Assembly (NCBI RefSeq): GCF_020216885.1
Contig: NZ_JAIWON010000029.1
Coordinates: 1-10,000, forward strand
Length of the DNA stretch: 10,000 bases
Origin: Zymomonas sp.
GTDB taxonomy: Bacteria; Pseudomonadota; Alphaproteobacteria; Sphingomonadales; Sphingomonadaceae
Direction of reading: 5' to 3'
Made by a program: the position numbers and the translations under genes. Numbering within the stretch: position 1 is the first letter of the stretch; every line of letters begins with the position of its first letter. This document shows, in pieces, positions 1 to 7,642 of this stretch. The notes under the pieces were generated by a model. It saw only the letters and a program-made list of their open reading frames with translations. It did not search any database and had not been told where the DNA came from.

Positions 1-83
<83 letters not shown>

Positions 84-324
84 CATTCTGTGTTTTAAGA
101 GGATGTCTAGCCCTATTAGCCATTGATCTCGAATATCTTTGATTACATTTCCAAACGAACAGATATCGATCAGGCATATAAACAATAGATGTGATAAGAT
201 ACTTATCTTAAGATCATTGTCTTAGAATTAAATTCTTTAAATTTTTAAAAATTATGATCAGTTGTTTTTATACAAATTCAAATTAAGAAAATTATTATAT
301 CTAGAGACATTAAGTAAATATCTA
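84..324. other. AT-rich intergenic stretch with overlapping short palindromes
   Basis: I see no gene here: only very short ORFs without a ribosome binding site, and no tRNA-like fold. The sequence becomes strongly AT-rich after about 130. Three short palindromes overlap at 193-214: GATAAG-ATA-CTTATC (193-207), AAGATA-CT-TATCTT (196-209) and ATCTTAAGAT (205-214). A further one, AGAATT-A-AATTCT, lies just downstream. They could be an operator or chance in AT-rich DNA. No gene start lies close by inside the window, so the controlled gene, if any, would be to the left of position 1. Confidence 0.6.
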
Positions 325-366
325 AAAAATATCATGCCTAAATAGATGATTAGGCATGATATTTTT
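325..366. terminator. Strong bidirectional rho-independent terminator
   Basis: The stem is a perfect 16-bp inverted repeat (325-340 pairing with 351-366) with a 10-nt loop (341-350). Its core is ATCATGCCTA / TAGGCATGAT, and the outer arms are A-tract and T-tract, so each strand reads as a hairpin followed by a run of T. It lies about 20 bp past the stop codon of the minus-strand membrane-protein gene and should end the argB-side transcript. It could also stop plus-strand transcription arriving from the left edge. Confidence 0.92.
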
Positions 367-387
367 AGATTGTATTATTGTTATATT

Positions 388-966
388 TTATAAGATCTTT
401 ACCAAAGCAAAGCCGCCAACCAACAATAATAAACAGACGGAGGCAACTAAGGTCAGTCTTTTTTCAATGAATTGTTCGATCGGTTTACCATAACGGCGTA
501 ACAGCCCTGCGACACAGAAGAAGCGCAATCCGCGACTAACAAAGGCAGCGGCAAGAAAACTCAAAATATTATAATGAGCAAAGCCGCTTGCAATCGTGAC
601 TAGTTTAAAAGGTATTGGGGTCAATCCCTTTACCAGAATCACGATAGCTCCATATCGGGCATACCAATCCTGAAAGCTATGTGCTTTTCCTTCCAAGCCA
701 TAAAGATGGATAAGCCAGCCACCAAGGCTATTATAAAGGTAGTAGCCTATCGCATAACCAAATAAAGCACCGACAACAGATGCCAAGGTAGCGAGCCATG
801 CCATTAACCATGCTTTTTCCCGACGGGCTATAACCATAGGGACGAGCATAGCTTCGGTCGGGATCGGGAAAAAAGAGGCTTCAGAAAAAGACAGCAGCAC
901 GAGCCATAATAGGGCATGCCGATCGGCTGCTCTTCTTAGCGTCCAGTTATAAGTCCGACGTAGCAT
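388..966 (-). CDS. YqaA/DedA-type (VTT-domain) inner-membrane protein
   Basis: This 192-residue hydrophobic protein matches the YqaA branch (COG1238) of the DedA/SNARE-associated (VTT) membrane family, some members of which are implicated in undecaprenyl-phosphate or phospholipid translocation and envelope homeostasis. Visible features are the acidic-proline motif E29...PIPTE (34-38), a Gly-rich helix (GALFGYAIGYYL, 66-77), a VKGLTPIPFK segment (112-121) with the re-entrant-loop look of this family, then SRGLRFF (144-150) and LLRRYG (155-160), typical of YqaA. A last hydrophobic helix covers about 171-188. The start at 966 has only a weak GATAGAG ribosome binding site. The gene lies 20 bp after argB on the same strand and is probably co-transcribed with it, with the terminator at 325-366 just beyond its stop. 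The physiological substrate is unknown; family membership is solid, function inferred. Confidence 0.88.
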   Translation of the reverse strand: MLRRTYNWTLRRAADRHALLWLVLLSFSEASFFPIPTEAMLVPMVIARREKAWLMAWLATLASVVGALFGYAIGYYLYNSLGGWLIHLYGLEGKAHSFQDWYARYGAIVILVKGLTPIPFKLVTIASGFAHYNILSFLAAAFVSRGLRFFCVAGLLRRYGKPIEQFIEKRLTLVASVCLLLLVGGFALVKIL

Positions 967-986
967 AATCTCTATCTATTCTTTTC

Positions 987-1892
987 TTAATCAAGCTTCA
1001 CAAGGGTTCCAGCCCCTTGCTCGGTAAAGAGTTCAATCAGAATAGAATGTGGAACGCGGCCATCCAGAATAACAGCAGCATCAACACCACTTTTGACGGA
1101 TTCAATACAGGTTTCCAATTTAGGAATCATGCCGCCTGAAATAACATCTGCCTTCGTTAAGCTGTCAATCTGGGAGGGTGTTAATGTCCGTAAAAGTTTT
1201 TTATCGGCATCAAGAACGCCGGCAACATCCGTCAATAAGAAGAGGCGTGCAGCTTCCAGACCAGCAGCCAGAGCGCCTGCCATGGTATCCGCATTGATAT
1301 TATAGGTTTCGCCATCAGCGCCTACCCCGATAGGGGCGACAACCGGAATCATGCCGGATTGTGTCAGAGTATCAATAAGGCGACGATCAACTGAAACGGG
1401 ACGACCGACAAAACCAAGATCAATATCTTCGTCTTGCCCGTCAGTGGAATTCTTTCTGGTCTTTTTGACTTTTTCGACTTCGACGAGTTTGGCATCTTTA
1501 CCGGAGATACCAACAGCGCGGCCACCAGCACGGCCAATCCAAGAAACAATATCTTTATTGATAGCGCCTGATAAAACCATCTCGGCAATCTTGGCCGTTT
1601 CGTTATCGGTGACGCGTAAACCATCAATAAACTGGCTTTCGACACCTAAGGCCTTCAGCATCTTACCAATTTGGGGCCCGCCGCCATGCACAACAACGGG
1701 ATGAATACCGATCGCCTTTAAAAGAACGATATCTTCTGCGAAGTCTTGCGCTGCATCGGGGTTGCCCATGGCATGGCCGCCATATTTGACGACAAAAATC
1801 TTACCGGCATATCGCTGAATATAAGGCAACGCTTCGGATAAGGTCTCTGCCTTTTCAAGCAGGATTCTATCGGGGGCATAAGTAGCGGACAT
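987..1892 (-). CDS. argB: Acetylglutamate kinase (arginine biosynthesis)
   Basis: ArgB phosphorylates N-acetyl-L-glutamate with ATP, the second step of the acetylated arginine pathway, in the cytoplasm. This 301-residue protein shows VKYGGH (35-40, phosphate-binding lysine and glycines), VHGGGPQIG (68-76), GLRVTD (91-96), a conserved NINAD (198-202) and GGMIPK (253-258). The N-terminal extension before the kinase core (about 1-30) and the [10 protein letters not shown] end (287-296) resemble hexameric, arginine-inhibited enzymes, so feedback inhibition is likely but inferred. A charged insertion (about 141-158, [18 protein letters not shown]) sits between core strands. I start at ATG 1892 because GGAG lies 7 nt upstream and the protein begins as relatives do. 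The frame is open to an ATG at 1958, but those 22 extra residues look non-conserved. The cobalamin adenosyltransferase lies upstream on the same strand and the membrane-protein gene follows at 20 bp. Confidence 0.96.
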   Translation of the reverse strand: MSATYAPDRILLEKAETLSEALPYIQRYAGKIFVVKYGGHAMGNPDAAQDFAEDIVLLKAIGIHPVVVHGGGPQIGKMLKALGVESQFIDGLRVTDNETAKIAEMVLSGAINKDIVSWIGRAGGRAVGISGKDAKLVEVEKVKKTRKNSTDGQDEDIDLGFVGRPVSVDRRLIDTLTQSGMIPVVAPIGVGADGETYNINADTMAGALAAGLEAARLFLLTDVAGVLDADKKLLRTLTPSQIDSLTKADVISGGMIPKLETCIESVKSGVDAAVILDGRVPHSILIELFTEQGAGTLVKLD

Positions 1893-2037
1893 GCACAGGC
1901 TCCGAGAACAAGAAAATTTTACGTTAACGTCGCTTTTGCGGAAAAAAGCCTGATCCACAAGGGAAAAATAAAAATAACGACGTTTAATTGCCTAATGATG
2001 CCTAAAGCCGTGGAGTGTTTTTTAAAATAAAAACCTG
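1893..2037 (-). promoter_or_regulatory. argB leader with palindrome and hairpin
   Basis: This 145-bp gap precedes argB. GGAG 7 nt before ATG 1892 is the ribosome binding site. Farther up are a perfect 10-bp palindrome ACGTTAACGT (1921-1930) and a GCTTTT/AAAAGC hairpin with a 6-nt loop (1932-1949), within 60 nt of the start codon. They could form a leader structure or regulator site. I could not find a convincing -35/-10 pair. An A/T-only hairpin at 2017-2034 lies just after the upstream gene but lacks a GC core, so readthrough from that gene is possible. Confidence 0.35.
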
Positions 2038-2607
2038 TTAGATATTGCCTTTTCGAGGTTCCCAAAGCTGTTCTTGCTCTAATTTTTGCCCTAGCCATCG
2101 AGCCATCACAAAAAGATAATCAGACAAGCGGTTTACATAGCAGCGGATTCCAGCGTTGATCGTAATGTCACTGTCATTCAATCTGATAAGCGCTCTTTCA
2201 GCCCGTCTGGCAATAGCACGCGCAAGATGAAGTTCAGCAACACCCCCCTGCCCTTGAGGAAGAATAAAACTTTTGAGGGGAGATAAATCTTGGTTCATCC
2301 CGTCTATTTCTACTTCCAACCTTTCAACTTGAGAAGCTGTGATCCGAAGAGAAGAGGAAATCTTATTTTCAAAAGGCGTTGCTAAATCTGCACCAAGATC
2401 AAAAAGATCATTTTGAATAAGAGCTAATCTGTCCCGACAAAAAAGATCATTTATCCTCGCTAAAGCGACACCGATTGCGGCATTGGTTTCATCAATTTCA
2501 CCAATGGCATCTATGAGAGCATGGCTTTTAGAAAGACGGATATCACCGATTATACCAGTTTTACCATCATCCCCGCCGCGAGTATAAATGCGATTCAGAA
2601 AGACCAT
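2038..2607 (-). CDS. PduO-type ATP:cob(I)alamin adenosyltransferase
   Basis: The enzyme transfers the 5'-deoxyadenosyl group of ATP to cob(I)alamin to form adenosylcobalamin. The 189-residue length is normal for the PduO/MMAB family (COG2096). Visible are the N-terminal ATP-binding signature YTRGGDDGKTG (8-18), GEIDETNAAIG (36-46), DLFDLGADLATP (67-78), FILPQG (114-119), the helix LARAIARRAER (128-138) with conserved arginines, and VNRLSDYLFVMARW (158-171) near the end. I chose ATG 2607 because the family begins just before the TRGGDDG motif. The frame continues to an ATG at 2739, but that adds 44 Ile/Phe-rich residues from AT-rich non-coding DNA. The ribosome binding site is weak (AAAGAAAG). 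No other cobalamin gene is visible, so it probably serves salvage or one B12 enzyme elsewhere. A PduO, MMAB or CobO-like name is used variably; I leave the symbol empty. Confidence 0.93.
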   Translation of the reverse strand: MVFLNRIYTRGGDDGKTGIIGDIRLSKSHALIDAIGEIDETNAAIGVALARINDLFCRDRLALIQNDLFDLGADLATPFENKISSSLRITASQVERLEVEIDGMNQDLSPLKSFILPQGQGGVAELHLARAIARRAERALIRLNDSDITINAGIRCYVNRLSDYLFVMARWLGQKLEQEQLWEPRKGNI

Positions 2608-3114
2608 GTCTTTCTTTATGAGTGAAAAAAAGATTGCGGTATAGAAACTAATTTTAATAGCTCTGATAAATTCTATTGCAGCTATGATAGCGAAACTGTT
2701 TTCTTGAAAAGAAGAATAATTAATAATAATCAATATCAATGTATAATCTATTGTTTATAGGGTAAAATTTTTTATTTTTTCTGCTTATTGCGCTTCTAAT
2801 TATTAAATAATCTTAATATATTTTTATCGGGAAGCTGAAATTTTTTAAGCATAACCAGAATATCGATTCAGAATCTGCCCATAAATTTCAAAGTGAATAG
2901 AATTGATTCTTTCTTATTCAATATTTTAAATGACTTTTTGATTATTTTGTAACTTAAAAATAAATAATTATTATACAATATAGTAATTATTATAAAAAAA
3001 GCTTTTAAGAGAGAATTTAGGATACTTCTAATCGAAAAGACTAACCATTTTTTTGAGGCATAAGATCAGAAGATGGGTTGTCTCTCTTCCGTAAGCTAGG
3101 CAAAGGGATGGTTT
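2608..3114. promoter_or_regulatory. AT-rich divergent intergenic region upstream of ppc and the cobalamin gene
   Basis: This 507-bp gap lies between two divergently oriented genes and should hold both promoters; I see no gene in it. For ppc, a possible -35/-10 pair is TTGATT (2938-2943) and TAAATA (2961-2966) with a 17-bp spacer, but AT-richness makes this weak. An 11-bp direct repeat TAATTATTATA occurs at 2965-2975 and 2984-2994, 19 bp apart. A palindrome GATTC-A-GAATC lies at 2865-2875. A ppc ribosome binding site, AGGGA (3104-3108), sits 6 nt before ATG 3115 and supports that start. Confidence 0.5.
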
Positions 3115-5772
3115 ATGACCAAGCCGCGCACAATTAATCAGAACCCAGACCTTCGCTATTTTGGTAACCTGCTCGGTCAGGTTATTAAGGAACAAGGCGG
3201 AGAGTCTTTATTCAACCAGATCGAGCAAATTCGCTCTGCCGCGATTAGACGCCATCGGGGTATTGTTGACAGCACTGAGCTAAGTTCTCGCTTAGCCGAC
3301 CTTGACCTTAATGACATGTTCTCTTTTGCACATGCCTTTTTGCTGTTTTCAATGCTGGCCAATTTGGCTGATGATCGTCAGGGAGATGCCCTTGATCCTG
3401 ATGCCAATATGGCAAGTGCCCTTAAGGACATAAAAGCCAAAGGGGTCAGTCAGCAGGCGATCATTGATATGATCGACAAAGCCTGCATTGTGCCTGTTCT
3501 GACAGCACATCCGACCGAAGTCCGTCGGAAAAGTATGCTTGACCATTATAATCGCATTGCTGGTTTAATGCGGTTAAAAGATGCTGGACAAACGGTAACT
3601 GAAGATGGTCTTCCGATCGAAGATGCTTTAATCCAGCAAATCACGATATTATGGCAGACTCGTCCGCTGATGCTGCAAAAGCTGACCGTGGCCGATGAGA
3701 TCGAAACTGCCCTATCTTTCTTGAGAGAAACTTTTCTGCCTGTTCTGCCTCAGCTTTATGCAGAATGGGAAAAATTGCTTGGTAGTTCTATTCCAAGCTT
3801 TATTAGACCCGGTAACTGGATCGGTGGTGACCGTGATGGTAACCCCAATGTCAATGCCGATACGATTATGCTGTCTTTGAAGCGCAGCTCGGAAACAGTA
3901 TTGACGGATTATCTTAACCGTCTTGATAAACTGCTTTCCAATCTTTCGGTCTCAACCGATATGGTTTCGGTATCCGATGATATTCTGTGTCTGGCTAATA
4001 AAAGCGGTGATGATGCTGCGATCCGCGCGGATGAGCCTTATCGTCGTGCCTTAAATGGTATTTATGACCGTTTAGCAGCAACTTATCGTCAGATCGCCGG
4101 TCGCAACCCTTCGCGCCCTGCCTTGCGTTCTGCAGAAGCTTATAAACGGCCTCAAGAATTGCTGACTGATTTGAAGACCTTGGCCGAAGGCTTGGGCAAA
4201 TTGGCAGAAGGTAGCTTTAAAGCCTTAATCCGTTCGGTTGAGACCTTTGGTTTTCATTTGGCTACCCTCGATCTGCGTCAGAATTCGCAGGTTCATGAAA
4301 GAGTTGTCAATGAACTGCTACGGACAGCCGCAGTTGAAGCCGATTATTTATCTCTATCGGAAGAAGATCGCGTTAAGCTGTTAAGACGAGAATTGTCGCA
4401 ACCGCGAACTCTATTCGTTCCGCGCGCCGATTATTCCGAAGAGACACGCTCCGAGCTTGATATTATTCAGGCAGCGGCACGCGCCCATGAGATTTTTGGC
4501 CCTGAATCCATTACGACTTATTTGATTTCGAATGGTGAAAGCATTTCCGATATTCTTGAAGTCTATTTGCTTTTGAAAGAAGCTGGGCTGTATCAAGGGG
4601 GGGCGAAGCCAAAAGCCGCGATTGAAGCTGCGCCTTTATTCGAGACGGTGGCCGATCTTGAAAATGCGCCAAAAGTCATGGAGGAATGGTTCAAGCTGCC
4701 TGAAGCACAAGCCATTGCCAAGGCACATGGTGTTCAGGAAGTAATGGTTGGCTATTCTGACTCCAATAAGGACGGTGGATATCTGACATCGGTTTGGGGT
4801 CTTTATAAGGCCTGTCTCGCTTTGGTACCGATTTTTGAAAAAGCCGGTGTGCCAATCCAGTTTTTCCATGGACGGGGTGGTTCCGTTGGTCGCGGTGGTG
4901 GTTCCAACTTCAATGCTATTCTGTCGCAACCAGCGGGAGCCGTCAAAGGGCGTATCCGCTATACCGAGCAGGGTGAAGTCGTGGCGGCCAAATATGGCAC
5001 CCATGAAAGCGCTATTGCCCATCTCGATGAAGCCGTAGCAGCGACTTTGATTACTTCTTTGGAAGCACCAACCATTGTCGAGCCGGAATTCAGTCGTTAC
5101 CGTAAGGCCTTGGATCAGATCTCAGATTCAGCTTTCCAGACCTATCGCCAATTAGTGTATGGAACGAAGGGCTTCCGTAAATTCTTTAGTGAATTTACGC
5201 CTTTGCCGGAAATTGCCCTCTTAAAAATCGGGTCACGTCCACCTAGCCGCAAAAAATCCGACCGGATTGAAGATCTGCGCGCTATTCCTTGGGTATTTAG
5301 CTGGTCACAAGTTCGGGTTATGTTGCCCGGATGGTTCGGTTTCGGTCAGGCTTTATATGACTTTGAAGATACCGAGCTGTTACAGGAAATGGCAAGCCGT
5401 TGGCCGTTCTTCCGCACGACTATTCGGAATATGGAACAGGTGATGGCACGTTCCGATATGACGATTGCCAAGCATTATTTGGCTTTGGTCGAGGATCAGA
5501 CAAATGGTCAGGCTATCTATGATTCTATCGCGGATGGCTGGAATAAAGGCTGTGAAGGTCTGTTAAAAGCAACCCAGCAAAATTGGCTGTTGGAACGTTT
5601 TCCAGCGGTTGATAATTCGGTGCAAATGCGTCGGCCTTATCTGGAACCACTCAATTACTTACAGGTCGAATTGCTGAAGAAATGGCGTGGAGGTGATACC
5701 AACCCGCATATCCTCGAGTCTATTCAGTTGACGATCAATGCCATTGCAACGGCGCTTCGCAATAGCGGTTGA
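3115..5772 (+). CDS. ppc: Phosphoenolpyruvate carboxylase
   Basis: PEP carboxylase converts PEP and bicarbonate to oxaloacetate and phosphate, the anaplerotic entry to aspartate- and glutamate-family synthesis. At 885 residues it is almost the length of the E. coli enzyme (883). Motifs in order: VLTAHPTEVRRKS with catalytic His132 (128-140), GNWIGGDRDGNPNV (233-246), FGFHLATLDLRQNS (378-391), GYSDSNKDGGYLTS (546-559), the flexible glycine loop FFHGRGGSVGRGGG (583-596) with Arg587, TEQGEV (617-622), the WVFSWSQVR and PGWFG block, and the C-terminal TINAIATALRNSG. The last Asn, two residues from the end, corresponds to an allosteric aspartate ligand in E. coli, so aspartate inhibition is plausible. 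The glycine loop is followed by SN where relatives usually have Pro. ATG 3115 is supported by AGGGA 6 nt upstream. The gene stands alone with its own terminator. Confidence 0.98.
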   Translation: MTKPRTINQNPDLRYFGNLLGQVIKEQGGESLFNQIEQIRSAAIRRHRGIVDSTELSSRLADLDLNDMFSFAHAFLLFSMLANLADDRQGDALDPDANMASALKDIKAKGVSQQAIIDMIDKACIVPVLTAHPTEVRRKSMLDHYNRIAGLMRLKDAGQTVTEDGLPIEDALIQQITILWQTRPLMLQKLTVADEIETALSFLRETFLPVLPQLYAEWEKLLGSSIPSFIRPGNWIGGDRDGNPNVNADTIMLSLKRSSETVLTDYLNRLDKLLSNLSVSTDMVSVSDDILCLANKSGDDAAIRADEPYRRALNGIYDRLAATYRQIAGRNPSRPALRSAEAYKRPQELLTDLKTLAEGLGKLAEGSFKALIRSVETFGFHLATLDLRQNSQVHERVVNELLRTAAVEADYLSLSEEDRVKLLRRELSQPRTLFVPRADYSEETRSELDIIQAAARAHEIFGPESITTYLISNGESISDILEVYLLLKEAGLYQGGAKPKAAIEAAPLFETVADLENAPKVMEEWFKLPEAQAIAKAHGVQEVMVGYSDSNKDGGYLTSVWGLYKACLALVPIFEKAGVPIQFFHGRGGSVGRGGGSNFNAILSQPAGAVKGRIRYTEQGEVVAAKYGTHESAIAHLDEAVAATLITSLEAPTIVEPEFSRYRKALDQISDSAFQTYRQLVYGTKGFRKFFSEFTPLPEIALLKIGSRPPSRKKSDRIEDLRAIPWVFSWSQVRVMLPGWFGFGQALYDFEDTELLQEMASRWPFFRTTIRNMEQVMARSDMTIAKHYLALVEDQTNGQAIYDSIADGWNKGCEGLLKATQQNWLLERFPAVDNSVQMRRPYLEPLNYLQVELLKKWRGGDTNPHILESIQLTINAIATALRNSG

Positions 5773-5793
5773 TACACCACTGACATTCAAAAC

Positions 5794-5827
5794 AAAAAAA
5801 ACGGCAGAGATTTCTCTGCCGTTTTTT
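5794..5827. terminator. Bidirectional terminator shared by ppc and the permease
   Basis: The perfect inverted repeat ACGGCAGAGA (5801-5810) / TCTCTGCCGT (5813-5822) is flanked by A7 (5794-5800) and T6 (5822-5827). It reads as a GC-rich hairpin followed by a T run on both strands. It starts 21 bp after the ppc stop and about 85 bp past the convergent permease stop, so it serves both. The remaining bases up to 5911 hold no gene. Confidence 0.96.
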
Positions 5828-5911
5828 ATCGGGTATGTATTTCTTGGTAATGAATTTAGCCGACTGCCCATCCGTTAGAAAGGAAGAAGGCAGATAAAGC
5901 CGCGCTTCTTT

Positions 5912-7408
5912 TTAGGCTTCTTCATCGTCTGGAACATTGCGAGCAATATTACTGTGACGATAGCCATAGAGGAAATAGACGACCAATCCGACTACCGTCC
6001 AACCAAAAAACATTTTTAATGTCATGAGAGGCAGACTAACAAAAAGATACAGACAGCCCAAAGCAGCCAGAGGCGCAATCAAATAAACACAAGGTGTTTT
6101 GAAAGGACGATGTCTTTTCGGATCAGTATGACGCAAGACCAAGACGGCAATAGCAACCATAGCAAACGCAAATAACGTGCCTGCATTAGAAATATCAGCA
6201 AGAATACCGACAGGGAAGAAAGCCGAAAAAGCTGCAACGGCCAAGCCGGTCATGACAGTCACGATATAAGGCGTTTTGAAACGGGGATGCACTTTGGCAA
6301 AAAATCCTGGTAACAGACCGTCACGGCTCATCACAAAGAAGATGCGGGTCTGACCAAAAATCATCATCAGAATAACGGATGGTAAGGCAAAACCAGCGGC
6401 TAACGCTATCAGGTTGCCGACTTTATTCCATCCGATTTTACGAAGGCTCCATGCTAAGGCTTCATTAGAGCAGACGACATGGCTGTCCTTCAGAGTAGAA
6501 CAGGCTGCTGCCATTTCGCTACTGCCTGCGGGTAACGCATGCTGATGAGCGGCATCGAAAACAGGTTGCGCCCCCACGCCACCAATAACGCCCGCCGAAA
6601 CCAACATGTAAAACAAAGTACAAATCGCAAGCGAACCGACCAAGCCAATCGGCATATTCCGTTGAGGATCCTTGGTTTCTTCGGCTGCCGTAGAAACAGC
6701 ATCAAAACCGACATAGGCAAAAAAGATAGAAGCCGCAGCCGCAGATATACCTGAAAAGCCCAAAGGTGCAAAAGGATGGAAATTTTCCATATTCATGGCT
6801 GGAATTGCCAAAAAGATAAAAAGAGAAAGTGCCGTTATTTTGATAACAACCAGAATAGCGCTTGCAGTGGCGCTTTCTTTAGTACCACGTATCAATAAAG
6901 ACATGATTAAAAGAGCAATAAAGGCAGCGGGAAGGTTAATAATACCGCCATTAAAAGGCCCTTTGGTAAAAACAAGGACGGAATCTGGCAGATGAGAGCC
7001 TGTTAGATGCTCAATTAAACCGACAACATAGCCTGACCAACCGACAGAAACAGCACTGGCTGCCACGGCATATTCAAGAATAAGCGCCCAGCCGACCATC
7101 CATGCAACAAGTTCGCCCATGACGGCATAGCTATAGGTATAAGCTGACCCTGATACGGGTACCATAGCGGCCATTTCAGCATAGCAAAAAGCTGCAACCC
7201 CACAAACGCAGGCGGCAATAATAAAGCTCAACATCATTCCGGGGCCTGCTTTTTGTGCGGCTTCCGCCGTTAACACAAAAATACCGGTACCGATAATAGC
7301 GCCAATACCCAGCATGGTTAGCTGAAAGGCGCCTAAAGAACGATGGAGAGATTTCTTTTTAGCTGTTTCTAAAATGGCGTCGAGAGGCTTCACACGCCCG
7401 AATATCAT
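5912..7408 (-). CDS. CAT-type APC-superfamily amino-acid permease
   Basis: This 498-residue inner-membrane transporter belongs to the APC superfamily, closest in look to the cationic amino-acid transporter group (TC 2.A.3.3; COG0531). About 12 membrane helices are visible. Landmarks are GIGAIIGTGIFVL (34-46, unwound substrate-binding helix 1), EMAAMVPVSGSAYTYSY (78-94), FFAYVGFDAVSTAAEETKDPQRNMP (229-253, helix 6 and its cytoplasmic loop), SRDGLLPGFFAKVHPRFKTP (361-380), and GTLFAFAMVAIAVLVLR (410-426). The loop between helices 7 and 8 (about 277-328), expected to face the periplasm, is unusually long and contains Cys303 and Cys313. The start at 7408 has GGGGG 7 nt upstream. The gene is monocistronic, convergent with ppc, and preceded by a long leader with an FNR-type box. 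The substrate cannot be read from sequence. Confidence 0.93.
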   Translation of the reverse strand: MIFGRVKPLDAILETAKKKSLHRSLGAFQLTMLGIGAIIGTGIFVLTAEAAQKAGPGMMLSFIIAACVCGVAAFCYAEMAAMVPVSGSAYTYSYAVMGELVAWMVGWALILEYAVAASAVSVGWSGYVVGLIEHLTGSHLPDSVLVFTKGPFNGGIINLPAAFIALLIMSLLIRGTKESATASAILVVIKITALSLFIFLAIPAMNMENFHPFAPLGFSGISAAAASIFFAYVGFDAVSTAAEETKDPQRNMPIGLVGSLAICTLFYMLVSAGVIGGVGAQPVFDAAHQHALPAGSSEMAAACSTLKDSHVVCSNEALAWSLRKIGWNKVGNLIALAAGFALPSVILMMIFGQTRIFFVMSRDGLLPGFFAKVHPRFKTPYIVTVMTGLAVAAFSAFFPVGILADISNAGTLFAFAMVAIAVLVLRHTDPKRHRPFKTPCVYLIAPLAALGCLYLFVSLPLMTLKMFFGWTVVGLVVYFLYGYRHSNIARNVPDDEEA

Positions 7409-7415
7409 TCATTAT

Positions 7416-7442
7416 CCCCCGATAAGAAGCGGTCTGTACCGC
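7416..7442 (-). promoter_or_regulatory. Permease ribosome binding site with adjacent hairpin
   Basis: On the minus strand, GGGGG (7420-7416) lies 7 nt before ATG 7408 and is the likely ribosome binding site. A perfect 5-bp hairpin with a tetraloop, GCGGT-CTGT-ACCGC on the plus strand (7429-7442), ends 8 nt upstream of it in the transcript. It could modulate ribosome access or simply insulate the site. The hairpin is seen; its role is inference. Confidence 0.45.
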
Positions 7443-7503
7443 ACTTTGATTTTGTCTATAGATTAACCGTTTCAGGCCAAATTTAATTGATATTCTCAAA
7501 TAG

Positions 7504-7584
7504 TTAGCCCGAACGACCCACCTCGATAGACAATAGAAGGCGTTTCCCGACAGCTGGCAAGAGAAAAAGCATCTTTTCTGACAT
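7504..7584 (-). CDS. Possible 26-residue leader ORF before the permease
   Basis: A short ORF begins MSEKMLFLLPAVGKRLLL and ends at TAA (7506-7504), entirely inside the presumed permease leader. It is short, basic and leucine-rich. A perfect Shine-Dalgarno sequence AGGAGGA (7607-7601 on the minus strand) lies upstream, but 17 nt separate it from the ATG, too far for ordinary initiation. A weaker AAAGAA is not well placed either. No similarity to any known leader peptide is recognised. It could be a small protein, a regulatory leader, or chance; I lean to low confidence. Confidence 0.2.
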   Translation of the reverse strand: MSEKMLFLLPAVGKRLLLSIEVGRSG

Positions 7585-7642
7585 AATCTAGTTCTTTTTA
7601 TCCTCCTGATAGTAAGGAAAGACTATATCGAGCTGATACAAT

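Noticed and set aside
1893..1958. Longer argB starting at ATG 1958
   Set aside because: The extra 22 residues look non-conserved and the internal ATG at 1892 has a well-spaced GGAG.
1989..2005. Direct repeat TGCCTAA-TGA-TGCCTAA between the cobalamin gene and argB
   Set aside because: Only two short copies in AT-rich DNA, with no promoter or gene start in register.
2017..2034. Hairpin GTTTTT/AAAAAC after the cobalamin gene as a terminator
   Set aside because: The stem is nearly all A-T and is not followed by a T run in the needed direction, so it would be too unstable.
2608..2739. N-terminal extension of the cobalamin adenosyltransferase to ATG 2739 (44 residues)
   Set aside because: The extra residues are Ile/Phe-rich, come from AT-rich DNA, and precede the point where the family normally begins; ATG 2607 gives a standard 189-residue protein.
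3073..3099. Eight-codon ORF (MGCLSSVS) just upstream of ppc
   Set aside because: No clear ribosome binding site, and the peptide has none of the codon runs expected of an attenuation leader.
7347..7622. Long open frame on the minus strand running from the AGGAGGA site into the permease start
   Set aside because: It has no ATG, GTG or TTG start at a usable distance from the Shine-Dalgarno, and it overlaps the permease out of frame; likely chance.
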